This document shows, piece by piece, positions 16,711 to 24,417 of a stretch of DNA of 35,424 nucleotides. The first letter of the stretch is position 1. The number at the start of each line of letters is the position of its first letter. This DNA is from Mycobacterium sp. 852002-40037_SCH5390672 (lineage in GTDB: Bacteria > Actinomycetota > Actinomycetes > Mycobacteriales > Mycobacteriaceae), in contig NZ_LZTA01000137.1 of assembly GCF_001665875.1 (NCBI RefSeq), positions 1-35,424 on the forward strand, written 5' to 3'. The notes under the pieces were generated by a model that worked only from the letters and a program-made list of their open reading frames with translations, was not told the DNA's origin and did not search any database. The position numbers and the translations under genes were made by a program.

Positions 16711-18401
16711 TAGTGGCTCTCAGATTGCGGGGGGGCGTGTTCGTCGTTGTGAGAGCTGGCGGTCGTGTGCTGGTGTTCACGTAGTGCGGTCAGGGCGCGC
16801 TGCTCCGAGCCGTGCGCGGCCTCGCGCAGCGCCGCATCCTCGGACGCGGGGTCGGCGAACAGGAAGCTGCCGCTGCCCGGAGATCCGGCTGAGCCCAGCT
16901 TGTTCATCTTCTTGGGCAGTGGCGCGCCCTGGTATTCCAGTGGCAGCGGGTGGCCGTGGTCGTCGACCGGGCCCAGCGGCTGGTGCAGCTCGACGTAGGC
17001 GCCGTGCGGCAGCCGCTTGATGATGCCGGTCTCGATGCCGTGCTCGAGCACCGCGCGGTCGCTGCGCTGCAGTCCGATGCACCAGCGGTAGGTGATGAAG
17101 TAGACGACCGGCGGAACGATCACCATGCCGATGCGCCCGATCCATGTCGTCGCGTTCAGTGAGATGTCGAACTTGAACGCGATGATGTCGTTCATCGAGG
17201 CGAGGGTGAGCACCATGTAGAACGCGATCGCCATCGCGCCGATCGACGTGCGCACCGGCACGTCGCGCGGGCGCTGCAGCAGGTTGTGGTGCGCGTAGTC
17301 GCCGCTGAACCGCTTCTCTAGGAACGGATAGACGATCAGCAGCATAAAGATGCCACCCATGAGTAGCGCTACCCAGACGGCGGCCGGGATGGTGTGGTGC
17401 CAGAAGTAGAACTCCCATGGCGGCCAGAGACGCATGAGGCCTTCGGTCCACATCATGTAGAAGTCCGGCTGGGAACCGGCCGAGACGTGAGATGGCTTGT
17501 AGGGGCCCAGGTTCCAGATCGGGTTGATCTGCAACAGGCCGCCCAGCAGGCCCAGCACGCCGACGATCGCGGCGAAGAACGCGCCGGACTTGACGGCGAA
17601 CACGGGCATCACTCGCACGCCGACCACGTTGTGTTCGGTGCGGCCGGGGCCGGGGAACTGGGTGTGCTTCTGGAACCACACCATGGCCAGATGCAGCCCG
17701 ATCAGGGCCAGGATGATCCCGGGCAGCAGCAGGATGTGCAAGGCATACAGGCGGGGGACGATGTAACCCGCTGTGGCGCATTCGTTTCCGATGCCACCGC
17801 AGGGGAAGTCACCACCGAATAGGGCCCAGTGCAGCCAGGTGCCGATCACCGGCATGCCCAACGTGATCGAGGACAGCGCGGCGCGCAACCCGATGCCCGA
17901 CAACAGGTCGTCGGGCAGCGAGTAGCCGAAGTAGCCCTCGAACATGGCCAGGATCAGCAGCAGCGAACCGATGACCCAGTTGGCCTCGCGTGGCCGCCGG
18001 AAGGCGCCGGTGAAGAAGATGCGGGCCAGGTGCACCATGATCGACGCGGAGAAGATCAGCGCGGCCCAGTGGTGGACCTGACGCACGAACAATCCGCCGC
18101 GTACCTCGAAGGAGATGTCGAGGGTCGAGGCGAAGGCCTTCGACATGTCCACGCCGCGCAGCGGCTGGTAGGCGCCGTTGTAGGTGATCTCGGCCATGGA
18201 CGGGTCGAAGAACAGCGTCAGGTACACGCCGGTGAGCAGCAGCACGATGAAGCTGTACATCGCGATCTCGCCCAGCAGGAACGACCAGTGCGTGGGGAAG
18301 ACCTTGTTGAGCTGTCTACGGACCGCCGCGGACGGGTGGTAGCGCGTGTCGATGTCCTCGCCTTGCCGGGCCAGGACATCGCCGATCTTCGGGGGACTCA
18401 A
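16710..18401 (-). CDS. qcrB: Cytochrome bc1 complex cytochrome b subunit, variant QcrB paralogue
   Basis: 563 residues against 549 in M. tuberculosis QcrB (from memory). It is very similar throughout, including the C-terminal extension with LEHGIETGIIKRLPHGAY and GSAGSPGSGSFLF. Haem-ligand histidines are at about 110 and 124 and at 222 and 237. QcrB oxidises menaquinol in the bc1-aa3 supercomplex. Two features are odd. First, between GGDFP and the helix RLYALHILLLPGI, where ordinary mycobacterial QcrB has a short GT/GEILIP-like link, this copy reads CGGIGNECATAGYIVP; about nine residues and two cysteines (201 and 208) are added close to the expected quinol-oxidation pocket. Second, no ctaE, qcrC or qcrA lies beside it, unlike the conserved ctaE-qcrCAB operon. 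It is therefore probably a second copy. It could be tuned to another electron donor or resistant to an inhibitor. Confidence 0.93.
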   Translation of the reverse strand: MSPPKIGDVLARQGEDIDTRYHPSAAVRRQLNKVFPTHWSFLLGEIAMYSFIVLLLTGVYLTLFFDPSMAEITYNGAYQPLRGVDMSKAFASTLDISFEVRGGLFVRQVHHWAALIFSASIMVHLARIFFTGAFRRPREANWVIGSLLLILAMFEGYFGYSLPDDLLSGIGLRAALSSITLGMPVIGTWLHWALFGGDFPCGGIGNECATAGYIVPRLYALHILLLPGIILALIGLHLAMVWFQKHTQFPGPGRTEHNVVGVRVMPVFAVKSGAFFAAIVGVLGLLGGLLQINPIWNLGPYKPSHVSAGSQPDFYMMWTEGLMRLWPPWEFYFWHHTIPAAVWVALLMGGIFMLLIVYPFLEKRFSGDYAHHNLLQRPRDVPVRTSIGAMAIAFYMVLTLASMNDIIAFKFDISLNATTWIGRIGMVIVPPVVYFITYRWCIGLQRSDRAVLEHGIETGIIKRLPHGAYVELHQPLGPVDDHGHPLPLEYQGAPLPKKMNKLGSAGSPGSGSFLFADPASEDAALREAAHGSEQRALTALREHQHTTASSHNDEHAPPQSESH

Positions 18402-18662
18402 TTGCGGACTTTCGAGGTCATGGTGCCCAGACCGAGGGATTGAGTGACTGTGATGCTGACATCTGGCGAATCAGAGGTTGACCTTCCACTTGCCAAATCG
18501 TTGGACCGCTGGTGTCTTCGGCGGTCTGTCGTCGGGATTGTTTCCTGGACTCGCGGAAGTGGCAAGGGGCTCTTCTGTGCACTTTGATTTCGAGGCCTTG
18601 TTGTCGGATCCGGATGCTAAGCCGTCGCGCCGGTCTTGTACTACGGCGGGTAGTATTGCTGG
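18402..18662. promoter_or_regulatory. Divergent promoter region, qcrB and FAD monooxygenase
   Basis: 260 bases between two divergent starts. Both promoters should lie here. I see no strong palindrome or consensus boxes that decide their positions. Confidence 0.4.
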
Positions 18663-19727
18663 ATGGAGATCGGTGTTGTTGGTGGCGGCATCGCCGGGTT
18701 GGCGACCGCGATCGCCTTTCACCGAAGCGGACATCAGGTACGTGTGTTCGAGCGGGCGCCGGCTTTTGCCGAGGTGGGTGCGGGAATCGCAGTGCCCCCG
18801 AATGCGTTGCGATGTTTGGGACTTCTCGGGGTTCGCGGCGTCGCGTCGCAGCCAGAATTGGGTGGCCAGTCAGCGACCGTTCGGAACCAGGGTGGTCGTG
18901 TTTTGGTGCGTGCGTCGCTGGCATCGCTGGCCGGTGCATCGCCCGGGAATTTCGCCATCGTTCACCGCGCCCGGTTGATCGATGCATTGCGGTCGAATCT
19001 GCCAGATTCGTGTTTGTATGCAGGGTCAGCGGTGACCGATGTGACCGCTGATGGCGTGATCGAAGCCGGTGATGAGCGGCGACGGTTTGATCTGGTCATC
19101 GGCGCCGACGGTGTTAAAAGTCTTGTCCGCCGGTGCCTGTGGCCGCCGAGCATGCCTCGGCGAACCGGGGTGACGGCGTGGCGCTGGATCGTTAATCGTG
19201 CACCAAGCGAGGTCGGCATGGTGTGGGGCCATACCGCCGAGTTTGGTATCTTGCCGATGCCCGGGTACGGGACATATGTATACGGCGGCGCGCGCCCCGG
19301 GCGTGCGGCGCTGGAACATTACCTAAGTTGGCCGGACCCGCTGCCCGAGCTGATCGCTGCGCGGATCCCAGATCAGGTCATTACAGACGAGCTGTGTGAA
19401 CTGCGCCCGGTCGCCATGCCAATTCGTGACCGTGTGGTCTTGGTCGGCGACGCTGCGCACACGATGCGCCCGACGTTCGGGCAAGGAGCGGCTCTGGCGC
19501 TGGAGGATGCGGTGACCTTGGCGATGGCTGGCGTGGCCCGCTACGCGCGGTTACGGCAGCGGCGGACGACAACGCTCTATTGGTGTTCGCGGTGGGGCTC
19601 ACTTGTCACCATGCCCAGAACGCGTCCGGTAGCGGCTGCGCGCGACGCCGCGCTGCGACTAGTACCAGATCAACTATTCGCATCGCTGACCGGAGCGGCG
19701 AGTCGCTGGTCGCCTCCTGCGTTGTGA
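18663..19727 (+). CDS. FAD-dependent aromatic monooxygenase
   Basis: 354 residues. The N-terminal dinucleotide motif GVVGGGIAGLATA is at residues 4-16, the DG motif VIGADGVKS at about 140-148, and the GD motif VLVGDAAHTMRP at about 256-267. These three define group A flavoprotein hydroxylases (UbiH, PhzS and salicylate-hydroxylase relatives). They add one oxygen from O2 to an aromatic ring using NAD(P)H. It is shorter than the usual 380-400; after ALEDAVTLA the linker to the next helix seems to lack roughly 15 residues, so it may be a trimmed or impaired enzyme. It is divergent from qcrB and convergent with the alpha/beta hydrolase. Ring hydroxylation of a phenazine is a reasonable guess, but the substrate cannot be read from sequence. 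Confidence 0.8.
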   Translation: MEIGVVGGGIAGLATAIAFHRSGHQVRVFERAPAFAEVGAGIAVPPNALRCLGLLGVRGVASQPELGGQSATVRNQGGRVLVRASLASLAGASPGNFAIVHRARLIDALRSNLPDSCLYAGSAVTDVTADGVIEAGDERRRFDLVIGADGVKSLVRRCLWPPSMPRRTGVTAWRWIVNRAPSEVGMVWGHTAEFGILPMPGYGTYVYGGARPGRAALEHYLSWPDPLPELIAARIPDQVITDELCELRPVAMPIRDRVVLVGDAAHTMRPTFGQGAALALEDAVTLAMAGVARYARLRQRRTTTLYWCSRWGSLVTMPRTRPVAAARDAALRLVPDQLFASLTGAASRWSPPAL

Positions 19728-19792
19728 CGCGGTTCGCTTCCAACAGCATGTCAGGATCGGTCGATCACCTGATGGCAGAGCACGGGCGCCTG

Positions 19793-20590
19793 TTACTGGT
19801 CAGAGCCTGGTCCGATTATCAATTCTGCAAGGCGGCGCGGTTGATCGAGTTGAACGAAAGTACGTGCGTTCTGGATTGTCTCCAAACGCGCGCAAGGTAG
19901 TACGCGGGTGAGTCGTATGGCATCGCTAAGCGGGAAGAATTTGTCTTGGGCCCCCCACACTATGAGCGTCGGCCGGTGGAAGTTCGTCAGTCGCTCGGCC
20001 GCTTGTAGCGTGTGCCGAGCTGAGATCCCTCGCAGGACAGCGCGCACGTCGGCACGAACGCGCCGGTCGTGTAGCGGTTCGAACCAACGCGTTAACAAAT
20101 GGTCAGGCAGCGGCTCGATCGTGACTGGTGAATTCGCCATCGCGCGTCGCAGCAAGGGGACCCGCAGCGCTAAGTCCAGGCCCTCAATCAGGCCAGGCAG
20201 ATAGCCAGCAGCGTATCTGATCATTCGAAACGGAAAAGGTGGAAAGTGCTCAAAAGCGTCGCAGTTGGTCAGTACTAGACGAGCAACAAGTTCGGGATGG
20301 GTTGCGCAGAGGATCTGGCACAGCGCGCCACCGGTATCGTTGCCGACTACGGTGACGTGTTCGAGCTGCAACCGTTCGATGAGTTCGGCGATCATCCGCG
20401 CGAGCCCCGGCGGCGAGCGATCGGCGTCGTTCATGGGGATTCGATGACCCCCGAGCGGCAGATCTGGAACCACACACCGGGCATGGCTGGCCAACACTGA
20501 TGTAAGTCGTTCCCACACACTGCTGTTGAGAAACAGCCCGTGGACCAATACCACGGATGGGCCCGCACCGTGGTCGAGGTAGTGCAACAC
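19793..20590 (-). CDS. Alpha/beta-hydrolase fold protein with Asp nucleophile
   Basis: 265 residues from GTG 20590; homologous-looking sequence (EISLSQG) continues about a dozen residues upstream without an ATG or GTG, so a rarer start codon is possible. HGLF at 17-20 forms the oxyanion region. The nucleophile elbow is GNDTGG with Asp85, as in haloalkane dehalogenases and epoxide hydrolases, rather than the usual GxSxG. The acid region GAQDKFFP precedes a C-terminal segment NARTFVQLDQP (241-251), where most relatives have a Gly-His pair; here the place is taken by Arg-Thr, so the catalytic histidine seems absent. Activity is therefore uncertain: hydrolase, cofactor-free dioxygenase-like, or a binding protein. 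It converges with the FAD monooxygenase, 65 bases apart. Confidence 0.75.
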   Translation of the reverse strand: MLHYLDHGAGPSVVLVHGLFLNSSVWERLTSVLASHARCVVPDLPLGGHRIPMNDADRSPPGLARMIAELIERLQLEHVTVVGNDTGGALCQILCATHPELVARLVLTNCDAFEHFPPFPFRMIRYAAGYLPGLIEGLDLALRVPLLRRAMANSPVTIEPLPDHLLTRWFEPLHDRRVRADVRAVLRGISARHTLQAAERLTNFHRPTLIVWGAQDKFFPLSDAIRLTRVLPCARLETIQNARTFVQLDQPRRLAELIIGPGSDQ

Positions 20591-21129
20591 GCCCTGGGAA
20601 AGGCTGATCTCCGGAATCTGCGACCTCAGGATAGTGCGGCTAGTTTTGCTTGCTCACGGCGGAATCCTACAACTTCCCTTAGCCGACTACAGGCCCGTGG
20701 ATGCGCTGAACGGTGTGGAGCGCGGACGATGAACGATAATTCGCATCGTATTCGTGCGGCCAACAGACGCTGACGGGTGTTATGCATTTGACCGCCCGCC
20801 ACACGCATGGATGATCACCGTGGAGGTGCAGTCTTCGGCTGTGCGGGTGCGCTGCTGCCCGCGCGAAGCGAGGACTTGTGTGCATTGGGCCGACCCGTTG
20901 TGCAACTGTGAGCAATCAGCAGTTGCACCGCTGCAGCGGCAACGCGCAGGAGCACGCACAAGTGGATGGCGGTCGGTATCGCGGCGCCCGCAATACCAAA
21001 CGTGACAATGCGGTTGGGTGTTGTTGCTGTCACAGCGTTTGATTGACCGCGGCGGCGCGGCGCCGATATACAGACATGGCCATTACGCGTAGGCATTGCG
21101 CCTGCAGGATCGTCGCGGAAGGCCATCGG
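20591..21129. other. Region upstream of the phenazine operon
   Basis: About 540 bases between the hydrolase start and the phzS-like gene. It should contain the main promoter of the phz operon and that of the hydrolase. Short frames on both strands have no motifs. A GGAAGG ribosome site at the right end belongs to the phzS-like gene. Confidence 0.45.
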
Positions 21130-22341
21130 ATGCAAGCTTTGATCGTGGGTGCGGGGATCGGCGGGTTGACCGCTGCCCTGACCTTGCACGCGATCGGCGT
21201 CGATGTGATGGTCGTTGAAAGCGCCAGTGAAATAAGGCCGGTCGGCGTGGGCATCAACGTCCAGCCAGAAGCCATTCGTGAATTGAGCGCTTTAGGCCTA
21301 GCTGACCGGCTAGCCGACACCGCTGTTGCCACAACAGAACTCGTGTTCTTTGACCATCACGGCGAACGGCGACACAGCGAGCCGCGCGGACTCGCCGCCG
21401 GATACGACTGGCCGCAGTACTCCATACGCCGAGGTGATTTGCAGCTGTTGCTCCTAGAGACCACGCGTCAACGGATCAATGGTCGGGCGGTGCGTACCGA
21501 TGTGAGTTTTAGGTCGGCGCGACCGTCGGTGTCGGGCGTAACGGTCGAATTGGAAAGCCGATGCGGCGGCGCCATAGAGAATGTCGATGTCGACTTGTTG
21601 ATCGGTGCTGACGGAATCCACTCCAGTGTGTGCCGCTGGTTGCACCCGCAAAGCGCAGAGCTGCGGTGGTCGGGCACCTGGATGTGGCGCGGCATCATTG
21701 AGACCGAGCCAATAGTGTCGACACAGACGATGATCCATGTAAATGATGGCACTTCTACCCGTCTGGTCGCCTATCCGGTTTCCAAAGCCGTTGCTGAGCG
21801 AGGTCGTTCACTCACGAATTGGGTATGCCAGGTTTGTCTGGCGGCGCCCCAACCGATCAATGCCGATTGGACCAGAACTACCCTTGCGCGTGCCTCCGAT
21901 GTCGTCTCGTACTACGAGGATTGGTCGACTGCAGTCATCGACGTACCCGCCTTGCTTTCCCGCACCACGCGGATCCTGAGTCTACCGATGGTTGACCGGG
22001 AACCGCTTGGGCAATGGCGAAAAGGCCGAGTTAGCTTGCTAGGTGACGCTGCGCACCCGATGTATCCGGTGGGCGCCAACGGCGCAACACAGGCGATCGT
22101 GGATGCCGCCGTGCTTGCTCGGTGCCTGGCCAGCCACAACGATGTTGAAGAGGGTTTGTGCGCCTACGAGTCGGCGCGCGGTGCCGCTACCGCAGCGATC
22201 GTCATGGCGAACCGCGAAATGGATCGTGCCGAGCGCTCTTCGCCAGACATGCAAGACATCGACTACCGCGGCCTTATGTCGCGGTATAGACATGACACCA
22301 ACGCCGAACCTCGACATATCAACGACGTTTCATCCACATAA
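21130..22341 (+). CDS. phzS: PhzS-like flavin monooxygenase
   Basis: 403 residues from ATG 21130, chosen because GGAAGG precedes it by 7 nt and homology starts there (MQALIVGAGIGGL); an upstream start at 21043 would add 29 unrelated residues. The sequence follows Pseudomonas PhzS closely: SEIRPVGVGINVQPEA, PQYSIRRGDLQ, LLIGADGIHSSV, RLVAYPVSK, NWVCQV and LLGDAAHPMYPVGANGATQAI. PhzS performs decarboxylative hydroxylation, replacing the ring carboxyl of phenazine-1-carboxylate or its N-methyl form with OH, using NADH, FAD and O2. It is first in the operon, 18 bases before phzB. The hydroxyl would be a natural acceptor for an O-linked or adjacent C-linked prenyl group. Whether it needs prior N-methylation (the role of PhzM in pyocyanin synthesis) is unknown; a methyltransferase lies two genes downstream. 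Confidence 0.88.
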   Translation: MQALIVGAGIGGLTAALTLHAIGVDVMVVESASEIRPVGVGINVQPEAIRELSALGLADRLADTAVATTELVFFDHHGERRHSEPRGLAAGYDWPQYSIRRGDLQLLLLETTRQRINGRAVRTDVSFRSARPSVSGVTVELESRCGGAIENVDVDLLIGADGIHSSVCRWLHPQSAELRWSGTWMWRGIIETEPIVSTQTMIHVNDGTSTRLVAYPVSKAVAERGRSLTNWVCQVCLAAPQPINADWTRTTLARASDVVSYYEDWSTAVIDVPALLSRTTRILSLPMVDREPLGQWRKGRVSLLGDAAHPMYPVGANGATQAIVDAAVLARCLASHNDVEEGLCAYESARGAATAAIVMANREMDRAERSSPDMQDIDYRGLMSRYRHDTNAEPRHINDVSST

Positions 22342-22359
22342 CTCAGGAAGTGATACCCC

Positions 22360-22839
22360 ATGCACGTCAAGCAATCGATCGATGCGGCTGCCTCAATTCG
22401 CGAGCAGAACCGACGCGTCGTGCAGGATTACATGAGCCGGGTAGGCCAAAGCAGACTAACGCGCTATCAGCTGTTCACCGAGGACGGAATCGGTGGTCTG
22501 TGGACCACTGACACCGGCACGCCCGTCGCATGCCAAGGTCATCAAAAAATAAGGGAGCACGGCGAGTGGTCGCTCAAGACGTTTCCTGACTGGAAGTGGA
22601 TCAACGTCAAAATCTTCGATACCCAAGATCCTGAACACTTTTGGGTCGAATGTGACGGCGAAGGTCAAATCAATTTTGCCGACTATCCGAGCGGGTTTTA
22701 CCGAAACCACTTCATCTTCTCGTTCGAGTTCTGTAACGGCCGTATCCGACTGCAGCGAGAGTTCATGAACCCTTTCGAGCAACTGCGTGCTTTAGGAATC
22801 CCAGTCCCTGAGATCAAGAGATCGGGGATCCCGGGCTAG
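22360..22839 (+). CDS. phzB: Phenazine biosynthesis protein PhzA/PhzB
   Basis: 159 residues, close to the 163 of Pseudomonas PhzA/B, with a CAGGAAG ribosome site. It is a small dimeric NTF2/ketosteroid-isomerase-fold protein that catalyses imine formation and condensation of two PhzF products into the tricyclic skeleton. The sequence matches throughout, including GGLWTTDTG, SLKTFPDW and HFWVECDG. The residues shown to be catalytic in Burkholderia PhzA (Arg41, His73, Ser77, Glu140) align with Arg35, His67, Ser71 and Glu134, with identical spacing. Only one copy is present; Pseudomonas has a phzA-phzB duplication, whereas most other producers have one. Operon position: between the phzS-like gene and a methyltransferase. 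Confidence 0.95.
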   Translation: MHVKQSIDAAASIREQNRRVVQDYMSRVGQSRLTRYQLFTEDGIGGLWTTDTGTPVACQGHQKIREHGEWSLKTFPDWKWINVKIFDTQDPEHFWVECDGEGQINFADYPSGFYRNHFIFSFEFCNGRIRLQREFMNPFEQLRALGIPVPEIKRSGIPG

Positions 22840-22847
22840 CCCCCGGG
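22830..22847 (+). promoter_or_regulatory. GC-rich hairpin at the phzB-methyltransferase junction
   Basis: CCCGGG twice with a 6-base spacer (CTAGCC), overlapping the phzB stop codon and ending 7 bases before the GTG of the next gene. In RNA it could fold and partly hide the weak GGGGG ribosome site, so it may tune translation of the methyltransferase. The palindromic unit makes chance occurrence plausible. Confidence 0.3.
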
Positions 22848-22854
22848 GGTTGTC

Positions 22855-23529
22855 GTGAGCAGCAATACAGACACAGATTGGGACGCGTTGTATGTGCGAG
22901 ACGCTATCGTTCCCGGATTGGATTGCTTGCCATGGGACATCGGTGAGCCCCAGCCGCCGATCATGGCACTGGAGTCCGCCGGCAAAATCACTGGGCCGGT
23001 CCTTGATGCAGGGTGCGGACTCGGTGCGACGGCGTTAAGGCTTGCCGCCATGGGGTATTCGGTCACCGCGTTCGACATATCACCATCGGCGGTCACAAAG
23101 GCAAAGCGCGAAGCGGAGCGCATCGACGTGAAGGTCGATTTTTTCGTCGGTGACGCGATGAACTTCTCCGGATTCGACGAGCACTTCGCCACGCTCATCG
23201 ACAGTTCGCTGTATCACTCGATACCCGCTGCGGGCCAAGACGCCTACTTGTCATGCGCGCATCGGGCGACGCGCGCCGGCGGTGTCTTGCACATTTTGAC
23301 TTTCTCCGATGCGGCCCCGTTCCCCGCTGAGACGCCGAACCGGCCGAATTGCAGTTCGCGTGAGGCGCTAGTAGCTCGTGTATCACAGTGTTGGAAGGTC
23401 GATAAAGTTTCGCCGTCTCGGATCACGGCGTGGATGCCTACCGGGTTCCTCGAGGGGGATGTGGCCCTGGACAGCGTTGGACGAGTGGAGATTCCAGCAT
23501 GGCTGTTGAGCGCCCACAAGTACAGCTAG
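22855..23529 (+). CDS. Class I SAM-dependent methyltransferase in the phz operon
   Basis: 224 residues from GTG 22855. SAM-binding motif I is VLDAGCGLGATA (about 49-60), followed by the acidic end of strand 2 (VTAFDISPSAV) and motif FFVGDAMNF. The fold is a single Rossmann domain of the UbiE/thiopurine-methyltransferase-like size, without the dimerisation domain of PhzM-type O-methyltransferases. It would methylate an oxygen, nitrogen or carbon of a small substrate. Its position between phzB and phzF, with gaps of 15 and 21 bases, argues for a phenazine intermediate, for example ring nitrogen or hydroxyl. It differs clearly from the larger methyltransferase at 33049-34134, so two separate methylations are possible. 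Confidence 0.85.
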   Translation: MSSNTDTDWDALYVRDAIVPGLDCLPWDIGEPQPPIMALESAGKITGPVLDAGCGLGATALRLAAMGYSVTAFDISPSAVTKAKREAERIDVKVDFFVGDAMNFSGFDEHFATLIDSSLYHSIPAAGQDAYLSCAHRATRAGGVLHILTFSDAAPFPAETPNRPNCSSREALVARVSQCWKVDKVSPSRITAWMPTGFLEGDVALDSVGRVEIPAWLLSAHKYS

Positions 23530-23550
23530 AACGAAACGGGAGGATCAGCG

Positions 23551-24417
23551 GTGGACAAGCTCTGCTACCGGCTGCTCGACGTCTTCACTCGCGACCGGCT
23601 CTGTGGCAATCCGGTGGCGGTGTTTACTCGTGCTGGCGACCTTCATGCCGCCGTGATGCAGCGGATTGCCCGCGAGCTGAATTTGTCGGAGACCGTATTT
23701 GTCGTCGAGCCCGCCGCCGGTGCAGACTTTTCCATCAGGATCTTTACCCCCGTCAACGAGTTGCCATTTGCGGGACACCCGACGCTGGGAGCCGCAATAC
23801 TGCATGGGGCGCTTGGTGATTCAGGAAACACGGCGCTCAGAAAATCGTTAGTCATCGGTACTGGTATGGGTCTGATAGACATCGTGGATATCCGCACCGA
23901 GGGCCGCTTTCTCGGTTCGGCGACGATGTGCCAGCCGATTCCCACGTGGCAGGGCTTTGATTCATCCGCACGTCTGCTCAAGGCTCTGCGCTTGGAGGCG
24001 TCAACGGAACCAGTTGATATCTACCACAACGGTCCACGGCACGTCTTTGTAGGGATCCCAAGCGTGGAAGTGCTATCGGGCCTGCGGCCCGACTTTTCCA
24101 CATTGGCCGAGTTGGACGACGTGGCTGTCAACTGCTACGCGCCGGCTGGAGCTGGCTGGCGAATGCGCATGTTCTCACCTGCTTACGGCGTAATGGAGGA
24201 CGCGGCAACAGGGTCAGCGGCGGCACCGCTAGCCCTGCACCTAGCACGATATGGCCGGTCGCCGTTCGGTGAGAAGATCGAGATCGTGCAGGGAGTCGAA
24301 CTGGGCCGCCCATCGACGATGATGGCCAAGGTCGAGGGCGATCATATGCGGGTCGTCTCTGCGCAGGTATCGGGCAGCGCCGTGCTTGCCGGTGGCGGAT
24401 ATTTGTTGGCGCAGTGA
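23551..24417 (+). CDS. phzF: Trans-2,3-dihydro-3-hydroxyanthranilate isomerase PhzF
   Basis: 288 residues, GTG start with GGGAGGA about 8-14 nt before it. PhzF isomerises trans-2,3-dihydro-3-hydroxyanthranilate to the reactive ketone that dimerises into the phenazine skeleton; no cofactor is needed. The two-lobed PhzF/diaminopimelate-epimerase-like fold is evident: DVFTRDRLCGNPVAVF at the N-terminus, catalytic Glu47 in LNLSETVFV (Glu45 in Pseudomonas), PFAGHPTLG at 72-80, and the second-lobe motif EDAATGSAAAPL at about 215-226. Length is close to the family's 278-290. The stop overlaps the start of the next UbiA gene by 4 bases (GTGA), which ties prenylation to phenazine synthesis genetically. 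PhzF-like proteins also occur outside phenazine clusters, but here phzB, D, E and G accompany it. Confidence 0.95.
   Translation: MDKLCYRLLDVFTRDRLCGNPVAVFTRAGDLHAAVMQRIARELNLSETVFVVEPAAGADFSIRIFTPVNELPFAGHPTLGAAILHGALGDSGNTALRKSLVIGTGMGLIDIVDIRTEGRFLGSATMCQPIPTWQGFDSSARLLKALRLEASTEPVDIYHNGPRHVFVGIPSVEVLSGLRPDFSTLAELDDVAVNCYAPAGAGWRMRMFSPAYGVMEDAATGSAAAPLALHLARYGRSPFGEKIEIVQGVELGRPSTMMAKVEGDHMRVVSAQVSGSAVLAGGGYLLAQ

Noticed and set aside
17394..18443. Long plus-strand frames opposite qcrB
   Set aside because: They are rich in Gln, Gly, Asp and Arg as expected for shadows of a GC-rich gene on the other strand; qcrB is unmistakable.
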